The translations under genes and the position numbers were made by a program. 64,000 bases of DNA from Pseudomonas sp. CFBP 13711 (lineage in GTDB: Bacteria; Pseudomonadota; Gammaproteobacteria; Pseudomonadales; Pseudomonadaceae): positions 186,001-250,000 of the forward strand of contig NZ_JACYVI010000002.1 in the NCBI RefSeq assembly GCF_014842265.1, given 5' to 3'. Under the pieces are notes generated by a model. The model searched no databases. It was not told the DNA's origin and worked only from the letters and a program-made list of their open reading frames with translations. Shown here in pieces: positions 1 to 9,673 of the stretch. Each line of letters opens with the position of its first letter. The stretch's first letter is position 1.

Positions 1-1
1 C

Positions 2-964
2 TACGTCAAGTGGTCGCCGTATTACCTGAAATCCTTCATCGCGGCCGACACCCATAACATCGGCGGCTCGATCATCAACGACAACCCGGCCACGCCGTGG
101 GCCGCCGCTCTGGCGTACGCCCAGGTGTACTTTCTGGCGATCTGGAAAGCCGCCGTGCTGGCAGTGATCCTCGGCTCGCTGGTGCAGGTGCTGATTCCCC
201 GTGACTGGCTGCTGAAAATGTTCGGCCGCGCCGGACTCGGCTCCACCCTTCGCGGCGGCCTGTTCGCCCTGCCCGGCATGATGTGCAGCTGCTGCGCGGC
301 GCCGGTGGCTGCGGGCCTGCGCAAGCAGAACGTGTCGGTGGGCGCAGCGCTGGCCTTCTGGATCGCCAACCCGGTGCTCAACCCGGCCACGCTGGTGTTC
401 ATGGGCTTCGTACTGGGTTGGGGCTTTACGGCGCTGCGACTGGTGGCGGGCCTTGTTTTAGTGATCGGTGTTTCGCTGGTGGCGCAACGCATCTCCCGCC
501 CGGAAGTGGTGCCTGAACAGGCGCTGGAAGCCGTGGCCAATGCCGAGACGCCGGAGGAAGGCAGCCTGCTGGTGCGTTGGGGCAAGACGCTCTGGCAGTT
601 GTTCTGGACCACCATCCCGATCTACGTCATCGCCGTGCTGATCCTCGGCGCCGCGCGGGTCTGGTTGTTCCCTCACGTTGACGGCGCGATGGGCAACAGC
701 CTGTTGTGGCTGGTGCCGTTGGCGATTGTCGGCACGTTGTTTGTGATCCCCACCGCCGCCGAAATCCCGATCGTGCAGACGCTGCTGACGTTGGGCCTGG
801 GCACTGCGCCGGCGGTGGCGTTGCTGATGACCCTGCCGAGCGTGAGCCTGCCGTCGCTGCTGATGCTGCGTAAGTCTTTCGACGCCAAGGTGCTGGTGAC
901 CGTTGGGGTGTTGACCATGCTGGTCGGGGTCCTGAGTGGCCTGGTCGGCGCCGCTTTGTTGTAA
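2..964 (+). CDS. Permease of the ArsP_1/YraQ (DUF318) family, 5' truncated by the window edge
   Basis: The open frame runs in from the left edge and ends at TAA 962-964, leaving 320 visible residues; the start codon is outside the window. A GTG at 125 is an internal codon, because the upstream codons continue the same protein. The family is a multi-spanning inner-membrane permease with a hallmark CSCC cluster, seen here at nt 284-295 in a Gly/Pro-rich loop, followed by an IANPVLNPATL segment characteristic of the family. Several hydrophobic segments follow, including three in the last 110 residues. ArsP relatives export organoarsenicals and others are of unknown substrate. The substrate cannot be told from sequence. 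No partner gene is visible. Confidence 0.85.
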   Translation, partial: YVKWSPYYLKSFIAADTHNIGGSIINDNPATPWAAALAYAQVYFLAIWKAAVLAVILGSLVQVLIPRDWLLKMFGRAGLGSTLRGGLFALPGMMCSCCAAPVAAGLRKQNVSVGAALAFWIANPVLNPATLVFMGFVLGWGFTALRLVAGLVLVIGVSLVAQRISRPEVVPEQALEAVANAETPEEGSLLVRWGKTLWQLFWTTIPIYVIAVLILGAARVWLFPHVDGAMGNSLLWLVPLAIVGTLFVIPTAAEIPIVQTLLTLGLGTAPAVALLMTLPSVSLPSLLMLRKSFDAKVLVTVGVLTMLVGVLSGLVGAALL

Positions 965-967
965 GGC

Positions 968-1274
968 TGAGATCAAGATCACAAGCGTCTGCCTGGGGGC
1001 AGACTGTTTCGCCTTCGGCGAGTTACTTGGAAAAAGCCCCCCAAGTAACCAAGGGGGCTTGCTCCTGGTTTGGCCCCTCGTACCTCGGGGTTCCTTCACT
1101 CCGGTCCCGCTCCGTGGGCCCGCCGCCATCCGCCATCCATGGCGGGGGGCGGCTCTCGCGGCATCCATGCCGCTCGGCCCACTCCGCGAAACCTGCGTTC
1201 AGCCTGCACCAAAGTCGCGTTTTGCGGTGTCTGGACTACCTCGTGGAAGATCAAAAGCAGATCAAGGGCAGATC
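968..1274 (+). repeat. Dispersed structured element, copy A (~300 bp, non-coding)
   Basis: The element begins four bases after the permease stop codon. In order it has GATCAAGATC, a GTCTGCC/GGCAGAC stem, a CGCC-TTCG-GGCG tetraloop hairpin, a GTTACTTGG/CCAAGTAAC stem, a long GC-rich middle with nested palindromes including the one at 1158-1173, and an end rich in GATCAAAAG. The same sequence recurs at 1513-1804, 9258-9582 and 34171-34506. The open frames inside it are by-products of base composition. I know no firm name for this element. Confidence 0.85.
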
Positions 1275-1287
1275 AGTCGCTAAGGAC

Positions 1288-1381
1288 TTGTGGGAGTGAG
1301 CTTGCTCACGAAGGGGTTGATACATCCACCGAATATCAGGTGTGCGAGATAAAGCATTCGCGAGCAAGCTCGCTCCCACAG
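1288..1381. repeat. REP pair (REPIN-like), GAGCTTGCTC type
   Basis: Two inverted copies of the palindrome TGGGAGYGAGCTTGCTCRCGA face each other about 45 bases apart (1289-1313 and 1357-1380). This is the common fluorescens-group REP arrangement. Confidence 0.8.
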
Positions 1382-1423
1382 GATGGGCGTGAGATGAGCA
1401 AAATTGGTGGCGCCTGGGCTGGC

Positions 1424-1515
1424 CTCTTCCCGGCTAAAGCCGGTCCCACTAACAGCAGCGCATGCATCCAGTGGGATTGGCTCCGACTGTAGGACCGGCT
1501 TCAGCCGGGAAGCTT
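1424..1515. repeat. REP pair, ACCGGCTTTAGCCGG type
   Basis: Inverted copies of the second REP family lie at 1425-1450 and 1488-1514. The core is GGACCGGCTTYAGCCGGGAAG. With the preceding pair it fills the space between element copies A and B. Confidence 0.8.
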
Positions 1516-1804
1516 TTGATCTTGATCTTCATACACATAACGCCCAGTCACCGCCAATCGCGACTTGGGTGCAGGCTGAACGCAGGTTTTGCGGAGTGGG
1601 CCGAGCCGCATGGATGCGGCGAGAGCGCCGTCAGGACATGGATGTCCGTTCGGCGCGGGCCCACGGAGCGGGACCGGAGTGAGGGAACCCCGAGGTACGA
1701 GGGGCCAAACCAGGAGCACAAGCCCTTGGTTACTTGGGGCTTTATCAAGTAACTCGCCGAAGGCGAAACGTCTGCCCCCAGGCAGACGCTCTTGATCTTG
1801 ATCT
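1513..1804 (-). repeat. Dispersed structured element, copy B, inverted relative to copy A
   Basis: This is the reverse complement of the layout in copy A. Its GATCAAGATCAAG end directly touches the mnmH stop codon at 1805-1807. The central stem differs from the other copies but still pairs: GCGCCG with CGGCGC outside, GGACAT with ATGTCC inside. The next stem (1605-1620) reads GCCGCAT/ATGCGGC where copy A has GCGGCAT/ATGCCGC. Confidence 0.85.
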
Positions 1805-2914
1805 TCAACCGCGGTAGTTCAGTTTCCGCTGTTTCAGATATTCGACAACAGCCCTCTGATCCCCGGCGAACTCGATCCGGGGGTTCTTGCTGTCCCGCTG
1901 AAACGCATACATCGGATCGTAATACTCACCCAACATCCCGCTGATCCAGCCTCGGTGCTCATCCACCGCCCCGCTGCGCGCCTGCTCAGCCAAGGCACTG
2001 TCCATGATCGCCGCCAGCCGCTGATAACGCTCACCGCCCAACCGCCGAACGATACTCGACAGGCTTTGCTTCAGCCGCTCGGCGTACGCCGCAAAACCCG
2101 TTTCAACGCCCTGCACGGCGATGAACTCCGCACACAGATCCGTCACATAATCCTTCAGAATTCGCTCGACCCGGCTGTCAAAACTGTCCTCCAGCCACAC
2201 CAACGGCGCGTCCTGCATCGTCCGGTACAACTCAAGGGGGACCGCACGACTGCCCACGATCCGCCCTTCATCCTCGACCACGAACTGATTCAGGTGCCGG
2301 GCGCGCTTCTTCAGGATGTCCACGGCGAGCAGATTCTCGAAATCGATCTGCCCCGGCTGCGGCGTTGCATGTTTGCCGAAGCTCGAGCCGCGATGGTTGG
2401 CATGGCCTTCCAGATCCAGCCCGTTGTCGAGCTGCTGCAGCACCTCGGTCTTGCCGCTGCCGGTCAGGCCGCCGATCAACACGAAATCGCACTCGGCCAC
2501 CGCCTGTTCAGTCACCTCGATCAAAAAGCTGCGCATCGCCTTGTAGCCACCGATGACACGGGGGTACTCGATGCCCGCTTCGCTCTTGAGCCACTGCTGA
2601 GTGATCTGCGAACGCAGCCCGCCGCGAAAGCAATACAAAAAACCCTCGGGGTTGTTACGTGCAAAACTCGCCCATGCCTCGATCCGCGCCTCTTTCAAGC
2701 CGCCTGACACTAATTTGTGGCCCAGTTCGATGGCGGCCTGCTGCCCGTCCTGTTTGTAGCTGGTGCCGACCTTCTGCCGCTCGACGTCGTTCATCAGCGG
2801 CAGATTGATCACGCCGGGGAACGCGCCCTTGGTGAATTCAACCGGCGCACGCACGTCCATCATTGGCACGTCGTTGAGGAAAATCTCCCGCAGGTCGGCG
2901 CTGTTGTCGCGCAT
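1805..2914 (-). CDS. mnmH: tRNA 2-selenouridine synthase MnmH (SelU/YbbB)
   Basis: This 369-residue protein converts 2-thiouridine at the wobble position of certain tRNAs to 2-selenouridine, using selenophosphate. The N-terminal rhodanese domain starts with [13 protein letters not shown] and carries the catalytic cysteine C95 in a [10 protein letters not shown] loop. A P-loop domain follows with GGLTGSGKT at residues 148-156, which fits the family's geranyl-transfer and selenation chemistry. Length is normal for the family. The ATG shares one base with the stop of selD (TGATG at 2916-2912), so the selenophosphate producer and this user are translationally coupled. Element copy B follows the stop codon directly. 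Confidence 0.95.
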   Translation of the reverse strand: MRDNSADLREIFLNDVPMMDVRAPVEFTKGAFPGVINLPLMNDVERQKVGTSYKQDGQQAAIELGHKLVSGGLKEARIEAWASFARNNPEGFLYCFRGGLRSQITQQWLKSEAGIEYPRVIGGYKAMRSFLIEVTEQAVAECDFVLIGGLTGSGKTEVLQQLDNGLDLEGHANHRGSSFGKHATPQPGQIDFENLLAVDILKKRARHLNQFVVEDEGRIVGSRAVPLELYRTMQDAPLVWLEDSFDSRVERILKDYVTDLCAEFIAVQGVETGFAAYAERLKQSLSSIVRRLGGERYQRLAAIMDSALAEQARSGAVDEHRGWISGMLGEYYDPMYAFQRDSKNPRIEFAGDQRAVVEYLKQRKLNYRG

Positions 2915-3948
2915 CAGAACACCTCAACCGCGAGTGGCTGTCGCTCCACCAGTTCGCCGATCGGCGCAAGGCTCAGGCCCAGTTCGTCGGCAATTGCCAA
3001 GAACGCCGATTCCTCGGCCGGCTCGACGGCAATCAACAGGCCACCGCTGGTTTGCGGATCGCACAGCAGCAACTTCTGCGCGTCAGTCAACGCGCCGATG
3101 CGCTCGCCGTAGCTGTCGTAGTTGCGGTGGGTGCCCCCGGGGATGCAATCCTTTTCGATGTAGAAATCGACGCTGCCCAGACGCGGGACGGCGGCAGCAT
3201 TCAGTCGTGCAGTGACCTGACTGCCGTCGGCCATCTCGACCAGATGCCCGAGCAAGCCGAAGCCGGTGACGTCGGTCATGGCAGTGACGCCGGCCAGTCG
3301 GGAGAAACGGCTGCCGGGCTTGTTCAGCGTGCACATCACGTCACGGGCCAGGCCGATGTCTTCGTCGCGCAGCCGGCCTTTTTTCTCGGCGGTGGTGAGG
3401 ATGCCAATGCCCAGCGGCTTGGTCAGGAACAGCTTGCAGCCGACAGTCGCGGTGTCGTTGCGTTTCATGAAGCGCTTTTCCACCAGCCCGGTCACGGCCA
3501 GACCGAAAATCGGCTCGGGCGCGTCGATGGAGTGACCGCCGGCAAGCGGGATGCCCGCGGCATCGCACACAGCCCGTCCGCCACGAATGACTTCGCGGGC
3601 GATTTCAGGGGCCAGCACGTTGACCGGCCAGCCCAGAATGGCGATGGCCATCAGTGGATCGCCGCCCATGGCGTAGATGTCGCTGATGGCGTTGGTCGCG
3701 GCGATGCGGCCGAAGTCGAACGGGTCATCGACGATGGGCATGAAGAAATCGGTGGTGGACACGACGCCCTTTTCGTCGTCGATGGCATAGACCGCCGCGT
3801 CATCGCGGGAGGCATTGCCGACCCACAGGCGCGGGTCGAAGTTCTGCGCGCCACTGCCGGCGAGGATGGTTTCCAGCACCTTGGGCGAGATCTTGCAGCC
3901 GCAGCCGGCGCCGTGACTGTATTGGGTAAGACGAATCGGGTCGGTCAT
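2914..3948 (-). CDS. selD: Selenophosphate synthase SelD
   Basis: This cytosolic enzyme makes selenophosphate from selenide and ATP, for selenocysteine and 2-selenouridine synthesis. It has 344 residues, the usual length. The N-terminal active-site loop reads GAGCGCK, with C16 matching the catalytic Cys17 of E. coli SelD and K19 matching its lysine. The frame is closely similar to the E. coli enzyme throughout, including [17 protein letters not shown] and [10 protein letters not shown]. The Cys rather than Sec form means selD itself needs no selenocysteine. It is first in a selD-mnmH operon with a one-base overlap. Confidence 0.96.
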   Translation of the reverse strand: MTDPIRLTQYSHGAGCGCKISPKVLETILAGSGAQNFDPRLWVGNASRDDAAVYAIDDEKGVVSTTDFFMPIVDDPFDFGRIAATNAISDIYAMGGDPLMAIAILGWPVNVLAPEIAREVIRGGRAVCDAAGIPLAGGHSIDAPEPIFGLAVTGLVEKRFMKRNDTATVGCKLFLTKPLGIGILTTAEKKGRLRDEDIGLARDVMCTLNKPGSRFSRLAGVTAMTDVTGFGLLGHLVEMADGSQVTARLNAAAVPRLGSVDFYIEKDCIPGGTHRNYDSYGERIGALTDAQKLLLCDPQTSGGLLIAVEPAEESAFLAIADELGLSLAPIGELVERQPLAVEVF

Positions 3949-4034
3949 GGGAAGCCCCTGAGTTTCAAGGCGCCGAAGTCTAACAGAGGCGCCAGTGGGT
4001 TGAAGATTTGCTGGATGGCTGGATACGCGATTTT

Positions 4035-4060
4035 GGTAGGACCGGCTTCAGCCGGGAAGG
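4035..4060. repeat. Single REP, ACCGGCTTCAGCCGG type
   Basis: A lone REP palindrome sits in the 147-bp space between the MFS gene and selD. No inverted partner is nearby. Confidence 0.75.
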
Positions 4061-4095
4061 CGTCAGATGCCACACCGCAAAACTGATGGCTTTCC

Positions 4096-5307
4096 TCAGC
4101 CCTTCGCCATCCGCCGTGCCGTCAGCACCTGCGCCAGCATCAACGCACCCACGCAGAGCAGCGCTTCCCGCAGGCCGATGAGGTGGGCAGCAAAACCGAT
4201 TAACGCGGGTCCCAGCAGAATCCCGCAGTATCCAATCCCGGTAATCACCGCGATCGCCAGCCCCGCTGGCATTCTGGTCTGCGCACCGACCACCGAGCAG
4301 TACACCGGAAACGTATTGGACAATCCCAGCCCGATCAGCGCGAAGCCCAGCAGGAACAACGGCCACGGATCCAGCAGGATGGCCATGGCAAACCCGACCA
4401 TCACCAGCAGCCCGCCGCCGATCAGCAGGTTCACCGCGCCGAAGCGGTTCCTCAACCAGTCCCCGGAAAAGCGCCCCGCTGCCATGGCCAGGGAGAACAC
4501 CGCGTACGCGCCGCCGGCCACTGATAAATCGATCTGGTGCATCCGGTTCAGGAACACCGCGCTCCAGTCGAGCATCGCGCCCTCCACCAGCAGCGCGATA
4601 AAGCAGAGAATCCCGACGATCACCACCTTTGTGGTCGGCCAGGCGAATGGCGCGGATGGGTCGTCCGCGCCATGGGGCACCAGGTAGCGCGCGTGCCAGA
4701 GCAACATCCCGGCGATCAACGCCACCACCACGACCACCGCCAGTAACGGCGACGCGCCCAACCACAGTAGCAAGGTCATCAACAGCGCACTGCTGATGCC
4801 GCCGAGGCTGAACAGCCCGTGGAACCCCGACATCATCGGCCGCCCGTGATCGCGCTCGACCATCAGGCCCTGCACGTTCATCGCCACATCGATGCTGCCC
4901 AGCCCCGCGCCAAACACGGCTAGCGCTACTGCCAGCGCCGGCAGGGAGGACAGCGTAGCGAGCAACGGCAGCATGCAGCAGATCAAGGTCCCGCCGATCA
5001 GCGAAACAAAGCGGCAGCCCTTGCGCGTGGTGAGCATGCCCGCCAGCGGCATCGCCAGCATCGAACCGAGGCCGAAGCACAACAGCAGCAGGCCAAGCTG
5101 GGCTTCTTCAAGCCCGGCGCGATCACGGGCGAAAGGCACCAGCGGTGCCCACGCGCCCAAGGACATCCCGGACAGCAGGAACGTCAGGCGATAACTCCAC
5201 AGGTGAACGAAGACAGGGGCGCGAACGGATTGAGCAACTGACACAGAAAACGACCTGAACAGGTCTGCGCGAACGGCAGACGGTGAATAAAAGGCGCGAT
5301 CCCTCAC
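4096..5307 (-). CDS. Major facilitator superfamily transporter (YbjJ-like)
   Basis: This is a 403-residue inner-membrane protein with about twelve hydrophobic segments in two halves. It has a MFS-type motif after the second span (GMLTTRKGCRF) and the start SYRLTFLLSGMSLGAWAPLV, typical of a small-substrate MFS branch. The start chosen is GTG 5307, with CAGGAGA about ten bases upstream. A second GTG at 5244 would remove 21 residues and begin nearer to the first membrane segment, so the start is uncertain. The substrate is unknown. The gene stands alone between a single REP and a REP pair. Confidence 0.8.
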   Translation of the reverse strand: MRDRAFYSPSAVRADLFRSFSVSVAQSVRAPVFVHLWSYRLTFLLSGMSLGAWAPLVPFARDRAGLEEAQLGLLLLCFGLGSMLAMPLAGMLTTRKGCRFVSLIGGTLICCMLPLLATLSSLPALAVALAVFGAGLGSIDVAMNVQGLMVERDHGRPMMSGFHGLFSLGGISSALLMTLLLWLGASPLLAVVVVVALIAGMLLWHARYLVPHGADDPSAPFAWPTTKVVIVGILCFIALLVEGAMLDWSAVFLNRMHQIDLSVAGGAYAVFSLAMAAGRFSGDWLRNRFGAVNLLIGGGLLVMVGFAMAILLDPWPLFLLGFALIGLGLSNTFPVYCSVVGAQTRMPAGLAIAVITGIGYCGILLGPALIGFAAHLIGLREALLCVGALMLAQVLTARRMAKG

Positions 5308-5319
5308 GCATGCGTATCT

Positions 5320-5418
5320 CCTGTAGGACCGGCTTTAGCCGGGAAGAGGCCAGGCCGTACACCCTCACTTCAGCGGTGTGACGACTGACGCTTTCCCGGC
5401 TGAAGCCGGTCCCACTAA
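5320..5418. repeat. REP pair, ACCGGCTTTAGCCGG type
   Basis: Inverted copies lie at 5321-5347 and 5389-5417, filling the space between the trehalose synthase stop and the MFS gene start. Confidence 0.8.
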
Positions 5419-5429
5419 GCAAGGCCCGT

Positions 5430-7499
5430 TTACATCATGGGTGCCGCCATGCTCACCACGCGCAGCGCCAGGCCTTCATAGGCGTCCAGTGTGATGGTGA
5501 ATTCGCCCTCTTCGGTCAGGTCGCCTTCGACCCGCTCGTTGATGATGTCCACCACCGGCCCCGGTGCAATGCCCGGCAGGTGCAGGGTCTCGACGATGGC
5601 CTCCGCGCTGAAGTTCAGCGCAGTGATCTGCGTACCCTTCCCGGCCGGCAGTTCGTGAACCATGATCAGCAGCCCCGGATGCTCGACGTCCGGAATCAGG
5701 ATCTGCCGGCTGGCAGCGATGTCGTAGGCACGGCGTACCGCCAGCAGTTTTTTCAACTGCGAGGCGAACGAATCCGGGCGCTTCAACTGTTCAGGGAGGC
5801 TGCCGTACAGCGCCCGTGCCCGGGGCATGCCACCTGCCGAGACTTCGCAGTCCGGGTCCATGTCGACCAGGTCATAGCCACCGCGATGGATCCAGCGGGT
5901 ATCACCGTCACCCATGAGGTGCTCCACCTGCTCGGCCGGCAGCGGCAGTGCGCCCACCAGGTCCCAGCCCGACAGCGCGAACACGCCCGGTTGCATGGCG
6001 TTGAACATCACCAGCAGCAAATGAATGTGCTGGATCTTGTCGATGTCGGCGGCGGTCATGCTATCCAGCTCGCGAATGCCCAGCGCTGCGGTGATGATGC
6101 TCGCCGTCGTGCAGGACACGCCGTTGGTGACGAACTTCAGGTTGTACGGTGCGTGCTCGCCGGCCAGACGCTCGTACATCTCCTCGCGGATGTGCTCGCG
6201 CAGGATGTTGCCCGGGAACGTCTGGCCCTGATACAGGTACTGATCGTGAGCATGCAGCGTCCAGAAATGCACCAGCTCCAGGGTCAGTTCATCGTGGTTC
6301 TGCAGCGCGTGAATCAGCGACGCAGGGTCGATGCCGAACTCATGCACCTGACGCAGCATCAGCCGCAGAAACTCCGTACGGCCGGTCAGCAGCGCGTGCT
6401 GATACGCCGGACGGGTGATGAAGTCGTAGGAAAGATCGGCGCCGCCGTGGGACATTGCCGCGATGTCGTCGATGGTCAGGTTCAGCTCCTGGAAGCTGAA
6501 ACCGCCGGCCTTGCGAATCGCGCCGGCGAGCAACTGGTTACCGGTGATCGACAGCGGGTGGCTCTCGGACCACGCCGTGCCGTCGGCCTTGCGTTCGACG
6601 CCGAGGAAGCCGTTGGCGTCCAGGCGCAACACTCGCGCGCCCATCACGTCAATGGCGTGCAAGGCATCGCCGATGATCATCTGCTGCGCGGCGAAACTCG
6701 GGTCCAGCCAGTTCAGCGACGGCTGGCCTTCCTTGAAGTAATGCAGATAGACCCAGCGGCGGTCCTTGCCGTCGACACCCGTGACAACGGGCGTGGCGCT
6801 CCAGTCGGTCTCCTTGACGCCGGGTTCGAAGAAGATCACCCGCTGCAACTGGCCGACGATGTAATGCTTGTCGCGCAGCGCATCGACGGTAGCAGGCTGC
6901 AGGTTGACGGCATCGCGGCCGGCCGGGACTTCCGGCAGCAGCGACCAGTCTTCTTCCTTGATTTCCACCATGTGGTAGAGGCCCGGGTACTCTTCGTAGG
7001 CCATCTCGGCCAGGCGGAAGTCCGCGCCCTTGCCGGTGTGGGACGGGATCACGTCATCGACGACGATCGCGTTGTGCGCAGCGGCGATACGGCTGAGGTT
7101 GAGAAACTGGGCGTCGGTGCCCAGGGACGAATCCACCTCGAAGCTGATGCGGTCGAAGTTGCCGTCAATGCTCGGGGTGCGCTCGCGGCCTTTCAAACCC
7201 CCGGAGGCTTTCAACGGGCCGTTGTGAATGCCCTGGATGCCGATTTCCGACAGCGCGTGCCAGAGCTGCTCATCGCCCAGCGCTTCGAGCACCGAGCTGC
7301 CATCGCGGGTGATGATCGACGCCGGGTAGGCGGTGAACCAGACCGAGCCGATGGCCGAAGCGTCCCGCGGACGGGCCTGGGCGTAAGGCCGTTGCCAGAG
7401 ACGGCCCTGGCCGCCGTACAGTTTTGCGCGTTGCTTTGCGGCGTTGAGCATCGATTGCTCAACCAGCCATTCCACGTACTGCTTGTCCGGGGTGGTCAT
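5430..7499 (-). CDS. treS: Trehalose synthase (maltose to trehalose), stand-alone GH13 enzyme of the P. stutzeri CJ38 type
   Basis: This 689-residue GH13 protein has the catalytic nucleophile D294 in [11 protein letters not shown], the acid/base E338 in [11 protein letters not shown] and the transition-state Asp D403 in [10 protein letters not shown] beta-rich C-terminal domain starts near residue 600. The length and sequence match, from memory, the 689-residue trehalose synthase described from P. stutzeri CJ38, which isomerises maltose and trehalose. This differs from the TreS-maltokinase fusion of the GlgE pathway; no maltokinase domain follows the catalytic part. Trehalose would serve as a compatible solute under salt or drought stress. 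A MocR regulator is transcribed divergently 214 bases away. No glg or tre partner gene is visible, so the maltose source must lie elsewhere. Confidence 0.87.
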   Translation of the reverse strand: MTTPDKQYVEWLVEQSMLNAAKQRAKLYGGQGRLWQRPYAQARPRDASAIGSVWFTAYPASIITRDGSSVLEALGDEQLWHALSEIGIQGIHNGPLKASGGLKGRERTPSIDGNFDRISFEVDSSLGTDAQFLNLSRIAAAHNAIVVDDVIPSHTGKGADFRLAEMAYEEYPGLYHMVEIKEEDWSLLPEVPAGRDAVNLQPATVDALRDKHYIVGQLQRVIFFEPGVKETDWSATPVVTGVDGKDRRWVYLHYFKEGQPSLNWLDPSFAAQQMIIGDALHAIDVMGARVLRLDANGFLGVERKADGTAWSESHPLSITGNQLLAGAIRKAGGFSFQELNLTIDDIAAMSHGGADLSYDFITRPAYQHALLTGRTEFLRLMLRQVHEFGIDPASLIHALQNHDELTLELVHFWTLHAHDQYLYQGQTFPGNILREHIREEMYERLAGEHAPYNLKFVTNGVSCTTASIITAALGIRELDSMTAADIDKIQHIHLLLVMFNAMQPGVFALSGWDLVGALPLPAEQVEHLMGDGDTRWIHRGGYDLVDMDPDCEVSAGGMPRARALYGSLPEQLKRPDSFASQLKKLLAVRRAYDIAASRQILIPDVEHPGLLIMVHELPAGKGTQITALNFSAEAIVETLHLPGIAPGPVVDIINERVEGDLTEEGEFTITLDAYEGLALRVVSMAAPMM

Positions 7500-7713
7500 G
7501 TGTTCGGGGTTCCATCTTCAAGTGGATGGGAGCGGCGGCCCAGGGCTCTGCGAGCGCTGTCCGGACCGTCCTGCCTGTGCGTGTCAGGTTTATGCCTAAC
7601 TCTAAGAGCACCTTGGCGCGTAAACGTTGCATCGGTTGATGTCACGCGCGCGGCTGCACTGGCTAAAATCCACCGGCGTGCATCCGCACCGTCGGCGCTG
7701 TTCAGGGGTTTGC

Positions 7714-9159
7714 GTGGAATTACACATCGTTATCGAGGGCCGCAAGGACCTCGCCCATCAAGTTTATGAACAGCTGCGCGACAGTATCGTGTCCGGCCGG
7801 CTGGCGGCAGGTGTTCAATTACCGCCCAGTCGCCTGCTGGCAGCGCAACTGGGGATGTCGCGCAAAACCATTTCCGACACCTACAGCCGACTGACCTACG
7901 AAAACTACCTCGTCGGCAAGGTCGGCAGCGGCACGTTCGTCAACGCCTTGAGCGCTTACAGCCCGACTCGGCCGGCGCCTTCGCCGCTGGCCAGCGCCCA
8001 CATTGTGGCGAAATGGGAGCGCATCTCCCTGCCCCTGCGCCACCCGACCCGCGCGGGCACCCTGCGCTACGATTTTCTCGGCGGCGCGACGGCGAAAAAC
8101 CAGTTCCCCCATGACGAGTGGCGGCGCTGCGTGCACCACGCGGTGCGGCAGATGTCCACCGAACGCGGCTTCTACAGCCAGCCCGAAGGCCTGCCCGCCC
8201 TGCGCGCCGCCATTGCCGGGCACATCGCCTTTGCCCGCGGCGTCCGCTGCGGGACCGATGACGTGGTGGTGTGCAATGGCGCGCAACAGGCCCTGGACCT
8301 GATCGCTCGCGTGCTGATCGAACCCGGCAGCTGCGTGGCCGTGGAAGACCCCGGCTACACACCCGCGCGCCTGCTGTTTGCCGCCCAAGGGGCGGAGGTG
8401 GCCGGCGTGCCGGTGGACAGCGAAGGCATCATCGTCGATGAGATTCCCGACAATGTCTGCGCCATCTACGTCACCCCGTCCCACCAGATGCCGCTGGGCA
8501 TGCCCATGAGCCTCGCACGGCGCCACGCCCTGCTGGAGAAGGCCCGGCGGATCGGCGCGATCATCATCGAAGACGACTACGACAGCGAATTCCGCTACGA
8601 AGGCCGTCCCACTGACTCGCTGCAAAGCATGGACGAGCACGGCGTCGTCGCCTACGTCGGCACCTTTTCGAAAACCCTGCTGCCCGAACTGCGCCTGGGG
8701 TACGCCGTGCTGCCGGCGGCGATCCTCGAAGCGGTGATCAAGGCCAAGCAACTGACCGACTGGCACACCTCGACCCTGCCGCAATGGGCGCTGAGCAAAT
8801 TCATCAGCGAAGGCCTGCTCAACAAACACATCCGCCGCTGCCACAGCACCTACGCCGGACGCCGCGAACGCATCCTGTCGCGCATCGCCGGTGATCTGGC
8901 GCCCTGGCTGGAAACCATTCCGTGCACGGCGGGGTTTCACATGGCGGTAATGCTCAAGCCCTCGCTGCTGCCTGCGATCGACCTGCACATCCTGGTCGAC
9001 CGCGCCCGGGATACCGCGCTGGGCCTCTACCCCCTCCACGGTTTCTACAGCGAAGCGCCACCCCGCGATGGGCTGATGCTGGGCTTCGGTGCGATTGACC
9101 TGCTCGACATCGACCCCGCGCTGGACCGGCTGCGGGATCTGCTGATGGAGTTTGGCTGA
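7714..9159 (+). CDS. MocR-type transcriptional regulator (GntR winged helix plus aminotransferase-like domain)
   Basis: The 481-residue protein starts at GTG 7714, preceded by AGGGG six bases upstream; an upstream in-frame start at 7627 gives a basic tail without family resemblance and was rejected. Residues 1-75 form a GntR-type DNA-binding domain (HQVYEQLRDSIVSGRLAAG, then LGMSRKTISDTYSRL). The rest is a fold-type I aminotransferase-like domain with the PLP lysine in YVGTFSKTLLP and IIEDDYDSEF before it. MocR proteins sense PLP or amino compounds and usually control an adjacent gene. Here that neighbour is the divergent trehalose synthase gene, but regulation of it is only inference. Confidence 0.9.
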   Translation: MELHIVIEGRKDLAHQVYEQLRDSIVSGRLAAGVQLPPSRLLAAQLGMSRKTISDTYSRLTYENYLVGKVGSGTFVNALSAYSPTRPAPSPLASAHIVAKWERISLPLRHPTRAGTLRYDFLGGATAKNQFPHDEWRRCVHHAVRQMSTERGFYSQPEGLPALRAAIAGHIAFARGVRCGTDDVVVCNGAQQALDLIARVLIEPGSCVAVEDPGYTPARLLFAAQGAEVAGVPVDSEGIIVDEIPDNVCAIYVTPSHQMPLGMPMSLARRHALLEKARRIGAIIIEDDYDSEFRYEGRPTDSLQSMDEHGVVAYVGTFSKTLLPELRLGYAVLPAAILEAVIKAKQLTDWHTSTLPQWALSKFISEGLLNKHIRRCHSTYAGRRERILSRIAGDLAPWLETIPCTAGFHMAVMLKPSLLPAIDLHILVDRARDTALGLYPLHGFYSEAPPRDGLMLGFGAIDLLDIDPALDRLRDLLMEFG

Positions 9160-9189
9160 TGGGGGAAATCGAAGGCGCTCCCACCGGCC

Positions 9190-9257
9190 CCTTCCCGGCT
9201 AAAGCCGGTCCTACACACACCGCGCGCATTCAGTAGGACCGGTTTTAGCCGGGAAGC
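9190..9257. repeat. REP pair, ACCGGCTTTAGCCGG type
   Basis: Inverted copies at 9190-9214 and 9231-9257 are separated by only 16 bases. They abut element copy C. Confidence 0.8.
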
Positions 9258-9582
9258 TGTTGATCTTGATCTTCATACACAAAAGGTTCAAACACCGAAG
9301 AACGCGACTTGGGTGCAGGCTGAACGCAGGTCTCGCGGAGTGGGCCGAGCGGCATGGATGCCGCGAGAGCCGCCCCCCGCCATGGATGGCGGATGGCGGC
9401 GGGCCCACGGAGCGAGACCGAAGTGAAGGAACCCCGACGCAGGAGGGGCCCAACCAGGAGCAGGCACCCTTGGTTACTTGGGGTGCTTTTCCAAGTAACT
9501 CGCCGAAGGCGAAACAGTCTGCCCCCAGGCAGACGGTCTTGATCTTGATCTTGATCTTGATCTTGATCTTGATCTTGGAAAG
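9258..9582 (-). repeat. Dispersed structured element, copy C, with a GATCTT hexamer array
   Basis: This has the same layout as copies B and D on this strand. The stem at 9349-9364 reads GCGGCAT/ATGCCGC, as in copy A. Its outer end is expanded into seven perfect GATCTT units at 9541-9582. It is the only copy whose hexamer end faces a gene start (the oxidoreductase at 9674) rather than a gene end. With the REP pair it accounts for the 514-bp space after the mocR-type gene. Confidence 0.85.
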
Positions 9583-9673
9583 CGACCCACGATTGGATTG
9601 AACTTCTCACCCCTGAACCTGCCGACTACAGAGCTGCCGGACACACCGTCCGCTGAGAAATGGAGGCTTATAC

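Noticed and set aside
1070..1492. Open frames of 70-140 codons within the dispersed elements and REP pairs, here and near 9245-9610 and 34105-34421
   Set aside because: The same frames recur in every copy because the DNA is repeated, several frames are open on both strands, and they lack ribosome-binding sites.
9536..9582. The GATCTT array as a CRISPR or protein-coding repeat
   Set aside because: Units are six bases without spacers, and the array belongs to the end of a dispersed element.
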